DNA from: Tamarix chinensis
Taxonomy: Eukaryota > Streptophyta > Magnoliopsida > Caryophyllales > Tamaricaceae
Direction of reading: 5' to 3'
NCBI GenBank assembly: GCA_030549775.1
Contig: CM060174.1
Span: 6,267,391-6,331,390, forward strand
DNA: 64,000 bases
Translations under genes and position numbers: made by a program
Notes under the pieces: model-generated
The model's database searches: none
Seen by the model: only the letters and a program-made list of their open reading frames with translations
Told to the model about the DNA's origin: nothing
Part shown: positions 37,831 through 48,300 of the stretch, piece by piece
How the letters are laid out: every line of letters begins with the position of its first letter
How positions within the stretch are numbered: position 1 is the first letter of the stretch

Positions 37831-39717
37831 TGTCAATTTTGATATCTACAGGTATGTGACCAGTGTCTGACTAGCTCTGCTTTTGCTTTTGGATCCAAAA
37901 AAAAATTGCCATCAGAACCGCGAGTCTGACTGATGTTTGTTTCTGTTGCCCAGGTTACAGTGGTGTTGCATGAAACTTTAGGATGGACGAACAACGAACG
38001 CCCATTTGCTGAATACACGGCATGATAAAAAGTGTATCATTGATCTCTTTTAGAACCGTACCCTAGAAAAGTATGAATAGTGACCGCTATTGCATCCATT
38101 TTGGGTGGCCATCGTGTGATGCTGGTTTTTATTGGATATGGAAAGAAAATTTAAAATTTAAATAAAATAAAAATTTAAATAAAATAAAAATTACATGGTT
38201 AAGAATATCCAGATGTGATCGGTGATGTAAAATCGTGTGATGGCCATCGCAGTGCCCGTTACTTTCCAACCACCACCCCCTTCTCTCCCCACATCATTGG
38301 ATTCTGTTCACATTTTCTTCTTTGGCCGGCGGGAAATTTTCTATGCTAATTTTTTTAATTGAAAGCGGCTGTCTTATTTCTCAGAGGTGATCGATCATTG
38401 ATCACATCCAACTAGTAAATTGTACACGGTATTCTATTCTATTTCGGCAAATGAATACATAATTAGTTCTTATACCTTATAGGACGAATTGTGATTAAGT
38501 GATCCGACTCTACGGACAAATGAGACAAATGGACCTGATGACAGAGCTTGTTGAATAGGTGGGTTGAAAAACAAAGGATCGGGTTGACTTTGTTTGACTA
38601 AAACAAGTAGCTATTCAAGCTGCCTCAGGACCTTCCATAGGTAGATTCGACCCCCCCCCCTCCTTGTGACCCTATAGATAGTTGCATCATATATTTGGAA
38701 CTTGAAAGCACATTCAAACGTAGAGCCAGATCGGTTGATATGATGCCATATTAGGATTTGTGTTATGTATATTTCTGAATATCTTTGCACTAGGGTAATA
38801 CTCGAACTTCGAAGTGATATGATGCGTGGGGACAAAAATTCGAGTCACATTAAAATTAGGATAATACTTCTATAACTTCGAAGTGATATGATGCCATATT
38901 AGGATTTGCTTTTTATATTTTATTAATGATTAAAAAAAATACACGAAACAACCTTAATTTTAGACATAATATACAATATAATTTTAAATTTAAGCCTTTA
39001 CACATCATATGACCCTTTTGTCTATTTTAAAGTTGATGCCATATAATCATGAGTTTTTAGATGAAAAATTATTTGATGCGTGACAATAAAAAATTAACAT
39101 TATATAATATGGTGCTTTTTAACAAAATTTTGGGGGTAATGTAGTATATTATGTTTAAATTTATGATTTTTTGGTGTATTATCTTTTTCTTAATTTGTTG
39201 TTTTTCTTTAGTATTTCTATTAGGTACTATTTAGATAAAATCATGCATTTTTTTAGCATGATATAAAGAAATTAAAAAAAAAATATGAAGTGATAATATG
39301 ATAGCGTTCGGTAAACGCCAATAATTTATAAATAAATATGACTAAAGTAATGATAGTGTTTGTTTAAGTTATTTGAAATGAATTGAATTGATATATAATA
39401 ATAATTTTAATTATGTGGGTGGGGTTGGTAGAATTTAATTAATAAATAATATTTTTATAAATAAGAAAAAGAGTGCTTTATTTATTTATTTGATAATCAG
39501 TTAAAATTGACAGAACTTACTTATGAGACGATAATAAGATAAAAATAAATTATTCATAATAAAGCATTTCAAAATAATATAAAAAAATAAATGACTTAAA
39601 GTCCATGTTATTAGATAATAGTACACACGATGGGTGATTTATGGCTGCTCAGAAGATCCGTTCTTCTCGTTTGTAATTCCTCGCCGGAAGGAATAAAATA
39701 AAAAATAAAAAAATAGA
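37831..39717. other. 3'-UTR of the GDT1-like gene and intergenic DNA
   Basis: The first 200-300 bp should be 3'-UTR, with a possible intron 37852-37953 (ACAG/GTATGT ... GCCCAG). The rest is AT-rich with no supportable gene. A direct duplication is visible around 38809 and 38876 (ACTTCGAAGTGATATGATG), and there is a 10-C run near 38650. Confidence 0.5.
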
Positions 39718-39725
39718 ACTATCAT
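39718..39725 (+). repeat. hAT target-site duplication, left copy
   Basis: ACTATCAT directly before the left inverted repeat; an identical 8-mer follows the right end at 44068-44075. Eight base pairs is the hAT hallmark. Confidence 0.95.
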
Positions 39726-39734
39726 CAGTGGCGG

Positions 39735-39781
39735 AGCCAGGGCTTCCGCATAGTGTCCTGGGACACCACGAAGCCCTGGCT
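39735..39781 (+). other. Subterminal cruciform at the left hAT end
   Basis: AGCCAGGGCTTC (39735-39746) is the exact reverse complement of GAAGCCCTGGCT (39770-39781), and inside it GTGTCC (39753-39758) pairs with GGACAC (39761-39766). The outer arm overlaps the terminal inverted repeat. Subterminal repeats are where hAT transposases commonly bind; a binding or extrusion role is inferred. Confidence 0.75.
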
Positions 39782-39858
39782 GGAGTATAGAATTTTTACT
39801 AGATTTTCAGGTATAATATATATAAAAAGTTTGTAGGACACCATACAAAAAATTAAAA

Positions 39859-39932
39859 TGGCTGAGCGGCAAGGGTGGAGTGGTTCCCTTGCATAATATC
39901 CCGGACGTCACAGGTTCGAGTCCTGTGGTCCG
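39859..39932 (+). other. tRNA-like / SINE-head-like segment with A and B boxes
   Basis: TGGCTGAGCGG (39859-39869) fits the polymerase III A box and GGTTCGAGTCC (39913-39923) is an exact B box, 54 bp apart start to start. ACAGG-TTCGAGT-CCTGT (39910-39926) forms a perfect T arm. No acceptor stem or proper anticodon arm can be drawn, so this is not a functional tRNA. It is more likely a tRNA-derived relic or SINE head carried by the hAT element. Confidence 0.6.
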
Positions 39933-40567
39933 TTTGTTTTGAATTTTTTTTACGACATCAAAACGACGTCGTTTTGATTTCCCCCCCCCAAACCCTTACC
40001 CTCTCCAGCGCACCAGACTAGTGGCAGTAGCTTCGACTTCGAGCCTTCGTTCGACGTTCGACCCTCTAAAGCTCCTTCTCTCCAGCCTCGACGCGGCACG
40101 CCGACAACAAACACTGCCGGAGGACCGAGGACGGGAGGAGCTCGCCGCTTCTGCTCGCCGTTTCTGGCCGCCGAAGTCCGAATGCCGCCGCCATAACCAT
40201 TTCTTCTTCTTCCAAGTTCCAGCGCCTGCTGAGTGCTGCCTGCCTGCCTCAAACCTCTGTGAGTGAGTGTGGTGGCCTGCCTGCCTGCGCCTGCCTGTCT
40301 CGCATTTCTTCTCTGAGTTCTCTTGATCTAGTATAAATTGTATAATACATTAATAACATTATGTATCTTGGATTGGCATCTTGATTCTTGCAGTTGCTGG
40401 CTTCTCTGTTCTGCAACTTCTGCTGCTTGATTGCTTCTGCAGAGTGCAGACTTGCCTGCCTAAGCCTAACTGAAGGCTGCCTTGCCTTGCCTTCTTCAAT
40501 TTCAAACCAATCGAGACTGATCCAGGCAGGAGGCAGCCAAGAGCCAGGCGGTCCAGACTGAGCACAG

Positions 40568-41339
40568 GTAAGATTTTGTTTTGTAAAATTATTTATGTAA
40601 TTAGGTAAAATTTAAATTAATTTTTAGTTTGTTAAATTATTTATAAATTTATGAAATTAGAATGCAGTATTAATTGATTATATTTATTGTATTAATTGAT
40701 TATATTTATTAGTTTATAAAAATTCTAATTTATCTTGTTAATGTAGAAAATAGAAATTGGCTTATTAATTAGGTAGAAATCAAAATTAGTTTGTAGATAT
40801 TATATTTATTAGTTTATAGAAATTCTAATTTATCTTGTTAATGTAGAAAATAGAAATTGGCTTATTAATTAGGTAGAAATCAAAATTAGTTTGTAGATAT
40901 TATATTTATTAGTTTATAGAAATTCTAATTTATCTTGTTAATGTAGAAAATAGAAATTGGCTTATTAATTAGGTAGAAATCAAAATAAGTTTGTAGATAT
41001 TATATTATTTAGTTTATAGAAATTCTAATTTATCTTGTTAATGTAGAAAATAGAAATTGGCTTATTAATTAGGTAGAAATCAAAATTAGTTTGTAGATAT
41101 TATATTTATTAGTTTATAGAAATTCTAATTTATCTTGTTAATGTAGAAAATAGAAATTGGCTTATTAATTAGGTAGAAATCAAAATTAGTTTGTAGATAT
41201 CAAATTTTTTAGATTTATAGATTGAAGTGTTTAATTTATTAGTTAGTTTTTGAATTAGTTTGTTCTAAAATTATATTATCAATTAAGTTTTAGTAAATTC
41301 CTTAGTTAATTCAATAAATTGTTTAATGTCTTAATTTAG
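40568..41339 (+). other. 5'-UTR intron of the hAT transposase transcript (predicted)
   Basis: A strong donor (CACAG/GTAAGAT at 40567/40568) and acceptor (TTAATTTAG/G at 41339/41340) bracket 772 bp. The acceptor abuts the transposase ATG. The upstream GC-rich stretch (about 39975-40567) would be a non-coding first exon. The intron holds the 100-bp tandem repeat. Confidence 0.6.
40701..41200 (+). repeat. Minisatellite: five 100-bp units
   Basis: Units begin at 40701, 40801, 40901, 41001 and 41101, each starting TATATTTATTAGTTTATA or a close variant and containing AATGTAGAAAATAGAAATTG at exact 100-bp spacing. Only a few substitutions separate the units, so the expansion is young. Confidence 0.97.
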
Positions 41340-41340
41340 G

Positions 41341-43725
41341 ATGCAACGATACTTTTCAATCCAGCCTAAGCATAGTTGCCACGAATCTAATTTTGTTAAT
41401 CAAGTTGTATTACCAACTTCTGAAAACCAAGCACTCCCATCTTCAAGCCAACCACAAGAATCAAGATTCGCTAATGAAAAAGTTGATTTGGAAACTTTAG
41501 AAGCAGATCCTGGGTTAAGAAAAAAGATTTCAGATTTTCATCCCAATATTCAAGATGAGATAAGAAGATCATATCTTTTAAAAGACCCTTGTCAACCTCG
41601 TACTCATAGCTTTCCTACAAAGGTTATCGGTGGAAAAAATCGTCGATTTGTCTCATCTTGGTTTGATGAATATGATTGGTTGGAATATAGTGTAGCTAAA
41701 GATGCTGCATTTTGTCTGCCTTGTTACTTGTTTAAAAGCGAATCTGAAGCTGGCAGTAATCATTTTGTGGGAAAGGGATTTGTACACTGGAATAAAAAAC
41801 AGAGGTTTGAGGTTCATGTTGGTAGTTCTAATAGTCCTCATTTTAATGCTACTAAAAAATGTGAAGATCTTATCAAACAGAAGCAAAGCATTGAAGCCTC
41901 TTTTATAAAGCAATCGAAACAAGTCAAATCAGATTATCTTATCCGTTTAGATGCGTCTATTCAAGCTGTAAGATTTCTTCTTGAAGGGGGAATGACATTT
42001 AAAGGACATGATGAGTCAGAAGATTCTCTAAATCGGGGTAACTTTCTTCGTTTGCTGGAGGTTTTAAGGCATAATAATGAAGCTGTAGCTAAAGCTGTGT
42101 TAGGAAATGCTCCAAAAAATAATCAGATGACTTCACCTGAGATTCAGAAAGATATTAGCTATGCATTTGCATCTGAAATAATTAATCAGATTGTTAATGA
42201 AATTGGAGATGATTTTTTTGGCATATTAGTGGATGAAGCAGGAGACATAGCAAAGAAAGAACAAATGGCCGTTGTTTTGCGTTATGTTGATGATAGAGGT
42301 TTTGTTATGGAAAGGTTCGTTGGAATTGTACATGTCAAAGATACAACTGCTTTATCACTTAAGGCTGCACTTGAATCAATGTTGAGTCAGTATGGATTAT
42401 GTTTATCAAAAGTACGAGGACAAGGGTATGATGGAGCTAGTAATATGCGAGGTGAATTTGGTGGTTTGAAAGCATTGATTCAGAATGAAAATCCTTGTGC
42501 CTATTATGTTCATTGTTTTGCTCATCAACTTCAATTGACTCTTATTGCTGTGGTAAAATGTCACAATGAAGTTAGTTGTTTTCTTAGAAATGTTACACGG
42601 GCTGTGAATGTTATTGGATCCTCCAATAAGCGTCAAGATTCTCTTCGAGATAAACAAACTGCTTACATAGCAGATGCATTAGAAGAAGGCTTGATAGAAT
42701 CTGGTCGGGGATTGAACCAGGAATCTGTTCTTGCAAGGGCTGGTGATACTCGTTGGGGTTCTCATTTAAGGACATTTTTGAGTCTCAAAAATTTGTTCTC
42801 TCCTGTAATCAAGGTACTTGAAGACTTGGAAGCTGATAGGACATTTGATAAAAACGGGGATGCTACATTCTTATTATATGGATTACAAACTTTTGACTTC
42901 ATTTTCATGTTACATTTGATGATAAATGTTATGGGAGTTACATGTGATTTATCTCAAGCATTGCAAAAGAATGATCAAGACATTTTGAATGCCTTAGCAC
43001 TTTTTGAAATTGCTAAGGAACGTTTGCAAGAGATGAGAGATGATGGATGGGAAGATATTTTGAATGAAGTTGTTTTATTTTGTAACAAGAGAGACATTGA
43101 TGTGCCCAACATGAATGAGCAATATGTTAAGGGGAAGAGATCAGCACGCCAAGCTCCAATCATCACAAATCTACATCATTATAAATATGATTGTCTCTAT
43201 AGTGTTATAGACTTGCAGCTAAAGGAGCTTAATTGTAGGTTTGATGTGGCGAGCACTGAATTGTTGAGTTGTGTTGCATGTTTGCATCCTTCGTCATCAT
43301 TTGAAGCTTTTAACAAGCAATCTTTAATTAGGTTGACCACTTTTTGTCCTGATGATTTCTCTAATGTTGATGTTGTGGTGTTAGACAATCAACTGGAGAA
43401 TTATATTAGAAATGTTCGTTCAAATAGCAGGTTTCATGGCTTGAAAGGGCTTGTTGATCTTTCAAGACAATTAGTGCAAACCAAGAAGCATAAGACATAT
43501 CCTTTCGTCTATAAGCTTGTGAAATTGGCCTTAATTTTACCAGTAGCAACAACAAGCGTCAAACGAGTATTTTCTGCAATGAATTTCATCAAGACTGCAT
43601 CAAGGAATAAAATGTGTGATCAATGGCTTCAAGATTGTTTAGTAACATTTATAGAGAGAGATGTATTTAATTCTATTAGCAATGATATTATTGTAGATCG
43701 ATTTCAAAGTATGAAAACTCGATGA
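41341..43725 (+). CDS. hAT transposase with TTF-type zinc finger, DUF4371 and hATC domain
   Basis: Encodes a 794-residue transposase of the type annotated in plants as 'zinc finger MYM-type protein 1-like' or 'TTF-type domain protein'. Visible order: low-complexity N-terminus (1-90); TTF-type zinc-finger region about 100-185, with WFDEYDWLEY and CLPC (125-128); DUF4371/RNase H-like core about 190-400, with VDEAGD (D298) and GQGYDGASNM (D364) as probable catalytic aspartates and HCFAHQ (391-396); and a C-terminal hAT dimerisation region about 720-780 (YPFVYKLVKLALILP, then VKRVFSAMNF). It is a full-length single exon with no internal stop, and the ATG follows a predicted acceptor directly. It would act in the nucleus, cutting and pasting the element that carries it. 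Perfect terminal repeats argue that it is a transposon gene and not a domesticated host gene. Confidence 0.95.
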   Translation: MQRYFSIQPKHSCHESNFVNQVVLPTSENQALPSSSQPQESRFANEKVDLETLEADPGLRKKISDFHPNIQDEIRRSYLLKDPCQPRTHSFPTKVIGGKNRRFVSSWFDEYDWLEYSVAKDAAFCLPCYLFKSESEAGSNHFVGKGFVHWNKKQRFEVHVGSSNSPHFNATKKCEDLIKQKQSIEASFIKQSKQVKSDYLIRLDASIQAVRFLLEGGMTFKGHDESEDSLNRGNFLRLLEVLRHNNEAVAKAVLGNAPKNNQMTSPEIQKDISYAFASEIINQIVNEIGDDFFGILVDEAGDIAKKEQMAVVLRYVDDRGFVMERFVGIVHVKDTTALSLKAALESMLSQYGLCLSKVRGQGYDGASNMRGEFGGLKALIQNENPCAYYVHCFAHQLQLTLIAVVKCHNEVSCFLRNVTRAVNVIGSSNKRQDSLRDKQTAYIADALEEGLIESGRGLNQESVLARAGDTRWGSHLRTFLSLKNLFSPVIKVLEDLEADRTFDKNGDATFLLYGLQTFDFIFMLHLMINVMGVTCDLSQALQKNDQDILNALALFEIAKERLQEMRDDGWEDILNEVVLFCNKRDIDVPNMNEQYVKGKRSARQAPIITNLHHYKYDCLYSVIDLQLKELNCRFDVASTELLSCVACLHPSSSFEAFNKQSLIRLTTFCPDDFSNVDVVVLDNQLENYIRNVRSNSRFHGLKGLVDLSRQLVQTKKHKTYPFVYKLVKLALILPVATTSVKRVFSAMNFIKTASRNKMCDQWLQDCLVTFIERDVFNSISNDIIVDRFQSMKTR

Positions 43726-44067
43726 ATAGTATTGTAAAATTATGTAAAATTTTATATTTAAGCGTAATATATTGATAATGTTAATGTTCTTGCTTGTCTG
43801 AAATATTTAGTGTGAGATGGTTTTAATCTTGGAAGTAAATACATTTAACATGTCCGAGTCTTGCGAATAACTTTATTTTGGTGATATTCACGTGAATTAG
43901 CGGGATTAATGATTTTATTTCTGTTTAGTGGCTCGTTGATTATGAAATACCTTGGGGATAACCTATAATTATTGAAAATTGCCTTTGACGAGTATCTCAG
44001 TATACTTTGGTTGCAGTTGGTGTTATACAAGGGACACCATGAAATCGAAAGTCTGGCTCCGCCACTG

Positions 44068-44075
44068 ACTATCAT
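44068..44075 (+). repeat. hAT target-site duplication, right copy
   Basis: ACTATCAT immediately after the right inverted repeat, identical to 39718-39725. Confidence 0.95.
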
Positions 44076-45328
44076 TACCACTTATGGAAGGCCTCGCCGT
44101 TGCTGTGATTACTTGTCGAATGCAGTTCCCCGCTGCACGCTTCATGTCCCGACAGGTTGATTTCTAGAAACATGGCGGTCTAAAGATTCGACTCTTTAAG
44201 CTGTCGGCGTGCATGCATTCTTCAAACTAAATCCACTTGCCTTAGGGTTGGCGTAACTATGGCGTCACGTTTGGTACGTAGCCAGATCGGCCTTCACTTA
44301 GGGTCCCGGGGGTTAAGATAGGTCACAAACAACCTTTCCGCCGAGTACTAGCAGAGTCCATGGGTGAAGGAGCTACCGAAAATGGACAAATTAAGTAGGC
44401 AGAGCATGGAACAGAATCGAGGTCGCGAATTTGTGTACGCATCATTGAAATGGATTGATATCAGATGGAGTCAGAAACAATGATTTTTCCAATTCTCAGA
44501 TGCTTCATGACAGTCACTGAAAATGGAAGCATGGTATGCGCATATACAATTATGATATGCCGTTTAAATGGATCAATCACAAATCCATTCAGACCCCTTT
44601 CTTTAACCTTATAATAAGATAAGATTAGATATTTATAATAATTATTATTATAATATATTACATATTAGGTTGAATTAAAATTTTATTTTTCTAATTAGAT
44701 TGATAATATATATTTTTTAAATTTTAAATTATGCACAATCTTTACACAACTTTACTCAAATTTAAATTTAATAATTTTCCTTAAATTAGATTGTATATTA
44801 AATTATTTATGGTTAAAATAATATAATAAAAAAAATTAACTTTATAAATTGACCTCGTTGATGCCAAAACAAAAGATTAACCTAACTGAAAACATAAAAT
44901 TCATACGTAATTAACTCTTATTATTTTTATGATTATTAATATTAATAATACTATGACAACTATTGTAATTATTCATGTTATAATAATAATAATAATTGTT
45001 ATTAACATAATTATTATTTTCTTAATACAATTATTATTATTAATGTAATTATCAATATAATTATTATCCACATTAATATAATATTTTTTATTCTCATCAA
45101 CATTAACCAAATCATATCAGATTCCAAACACTTATCAAATTACATCATATCCCAAAAATCATGCGAGGAAAACATGTCCTCAACGACCTTAATATCCCAT
45201 ATACAGTTATACCAACTAGTCTAAATTTTAACCATAGCATAACCGGAAGTTTCATGTGATAAGGCAGTTAAAATATGTACACATCTAATTCATATATTTA
45301 ACCAGGTACATTTCAATAAAATCACCAT
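44076..45328. other. Intergenic DNA between the hAT element and CLPS1
   Basis: No supportable gene. The left 500 bp is of mixed composition; 44600-45120 is AT-rich with ATT/AAT simple repeats. The last 100-200 bp before 45329 should be the CLPS1 3'-UTR. Confidence 0.5.
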
Positions 45329-48300
45329 TCAACATTCCCCATTTGCAGGCTCAATTGAACTTAAAAGCCCATTACCCCGGAGTTGCATACAGTGTTCCTC
45401 AGCATCAGCCTGCGCACATATTATGACCACAGACAATCCATTGTGGTGCGCTTCCTGCATGATGTTAACTGCATTATCAAGTGTCATTCCAGGTATAACC
45501 TTCATTAGGACTTGCACGACATATTCCCTTTTGTTGAAGTCGTCATTGTGCAGTAATACACGATATGGTGGAGCCATTTTCCTCGACTTCCTGCACACAA
45601 TGTATCAGTTCACACATTCAAAGCTCTATTCAAGGGCCTTCCACATGCCGAATGAAGATAACTTGCATAACACTGAAAATGCTGTGAGGGAATACTCAAG
45701 TTAATGAAACCACGGGGATGAAGCACAACAGAATAAGGCAGACAGAAACCTTCACAAACATAAAAACCAGGTTTTGAGTCAATTTTCCTATTCCTTTCGT
45801 GTCCATCTTGGATGCAATCAACTCAAGTCAGACAATCATAAGTTACTAGTTAAAACTAATCTTTAGATCAGATCAAGTTGAATATATTTAATTAGGCAAT
45901 CTAACTACCGTTAAAACTATGCAGAAGCCAGATTTGATTATCATAATTTACTAGTTAGATCAATAAACACCATTCAGGAAAGCATGTGCTCGTTGCATAT
46001 TTGATTAGTTACACGGAATACAGCATCATGTTTCAAATGATATTCCACACCTTCGAACATTCCAGAATCCATTACACTGAAATGAAAAATGAACAAATAA
46101 TGTAAGGATCTTAAATGATGAGACAAATGATCTTCATCTCCCACCTACTCTCCAACCATTCCTGTATAAATTTCCATTGTTTGAAGTGTGAACATTGCAG
46201 TAGATCATAATTAAAGGCAAATTTGGATCTTCCTAAAAAAATAGTTGGATCAATATTTACGGATAAATTAGTTGGCGAACAGAGCCTAAGATTATTACTT
46301 TGTGAATTTCTTCTTCTTTTTTGGGATATTAAATCGGTTAATCTTATTTATTTGTTTTATTTTATTGACAGTGGCCGATCATATTTAATGAAATTCTGAT
46401 TCTACCAAAAAGAGAACAGAAATAAAATAGACTTCTTGCACCAGTAAAACATGACAACTTTGTACCAATATACCGGATGGCCTTGTAATCTCATTCTTTT
46501 ACCAGTGGACCTTCGATCAGACATATATAGCTAACCACAATACAAAAATTCGGCTCCAAATACACCCTCAACCTTTACTTAGTATTCTCATCTCTCCACC
46601 AAGTCATAATCAATCATAACTAAAACATTAGTCTTTAATAGTTAAAATCAAAAGAAACTTTTTACAGCTACTAAACCTCACATCACCACTACTACCACCT
46701 ATCCTTCATCTTCGTTTCCTTCATATTCATGTTCTTTATATTCATCATATTCTTCATGCTTATATTCATCACTCAATCAAGTCAGGTCACACCAATTGAA
46801 TGAACCAATACAACCAAAAATCAATTACCATCTCCCAACTAATTGAAGCAAAAATCATGTTACCTTTTTTCTTTCATTTCAATTGACAGCAATTTCACAA
46901 AACAAACCAAATATCATATATTCAAGCAATAAGCTCACCAGTTATTAATTAATCATCCTATTTACACATAACAACAATTAATTAAACCTAACAACAAAAT
47001 AATTACACAAATTGGAAAAAAATTAAAACTATGGCTTCAAAAATTCAACAATTTCTCTTCCTCAATTTGAAAAAATCAAAACAAAAAAGCTTGAATCTCA
47101 ACAATGCAATCACCAGAAGCAGTATAGTTTAGATTTATAATAAAAAAAATAAATATGTGCCACCAATATAAACGGGAAGAAGAAAGTAATTGAGAGGTGG
47201 TGAGTGGAAGAGAGAAAGAGATGGTGAACATGGAAAAGGAGGAGCGTGACTTAGGGTTGGGGTCCAAAGAAAAGGAAAAGATGGATAAGAAAAATAAGAT
47301 GAGAGGATTAAAAACAAGAAGATATGAAGATAACAAAGATGATAATAAACTAGATCAGGCGTCTTTTGTTGAATCCAAGGAAATATTTCATAAAGATTAA
47401 TTGTCATGAAAAAAGGGGCAAAAGATCTATTGATACAAAAAGTAAAATAAAAATGAGATTATGTGATACATTTGATCTTTGATAGGATGATCCGGTACAG
47501 AAAATTTTGAGACCTATGATGCAATATTCCTTTTTATAGAGTGTTAGGTGGAAAGGAGGAGAAGGTTGGAGAAAAGAATCTTCAACATTGAACATTAAAC
47601 ATGATGACTTAATATGATGAAGGACCAAGAATTGATGTTCTTTACACATTGAAAAGATCTACGAGATCAGCAACCTTTCCATGTTGCCTCAAAGAAGGAA
47701 ACCTCAGAACAAAGCAGGTAATCCAAGAGCTCTGCATACTCATTATTTCCAATTCCAGTAATTACGATCCTAAACAAGTCCGCAAACATTAAGCAGAAAA
47801 AAAAAATTAATTACTCTGTTAGGCTTCTTTTGCAACACAAGCTTCATCAAACTTTTATGTGTGCTTGAAGAAAAGAACGGGATCAAACATAAAGACCCAC
47901 AAGTAGATGACAATATACTTTTGCAGATAGTTACTCAGCAACCTTGAACATTGAAACAATTGCATGACATATGTAATATCATTTGCCTCTTAAATATGCA
48001 TAAATTGAAAAACAATTCACCTCATATCATATTCTGATTCACGGCCAGGACTAGTTTTCTCTATAACAGGTCTCTCTAACACTCCCCCACCTCTCCCAGG
48101 TCCAGTGGTTGACAAAGCCACCAGTGGTCCACGGTGGTTGCATGGTCCTCTGCAAAGAGATTGTTTATCCCCTGATGGATATATAAAAAAAATACACATT
48201 ATTCTAGCAAATTATTACTTTTTTTTATATCACTTACCTTTATTTGTATAAGAAAATAAACATTACTTTATATAATACATAATAGTAAGTATATTTAACC

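Larger units (their letters stand above)
39726..44067 (+). mobile_element. Complete hAT-superfamily DNA transposon, 4342 bp
   Basis: Perfect 15-bp terminal inverted repeats CAGTGGCGGAGCCAG (39726-39740) and CTGGCTCCGCCACTG (44053-44067) are flanked by an exact 8-bp duplication ACTATCAT. Inside is a single uninterrupted transposase frame (41341-43725) preceded by a GC-rich untranslated exon and an intron. Perfect ends, perfect duplication and an open frame suggest a fairly recent insertion and possible autonomy. It sits between the GDT1-like gene and CLPS1 and interrupts neither. Confidence 0.95.

Noticed and set aside
39859..39932. Functional tRNA gene
   Set aside because: A and B boxes and the T arm are present, but no acceptor stem or normal anticodon arm can be formed.
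41341..43725. Domesticated host zinc-finger MYM-type gene
   Set aside because: Perfect terminal inverted repeats and an 8-bp duplication flank it, so it is the transposase of a transposon.
47076..47407. Overlapping minus-strand frames of 86-90 codons in CLPS1 intron 2
   Set aside because: Hydrophobic, low-complexity translations of pyrimidine-rich intron sequence; the CLPS1 exons join in frame without them.
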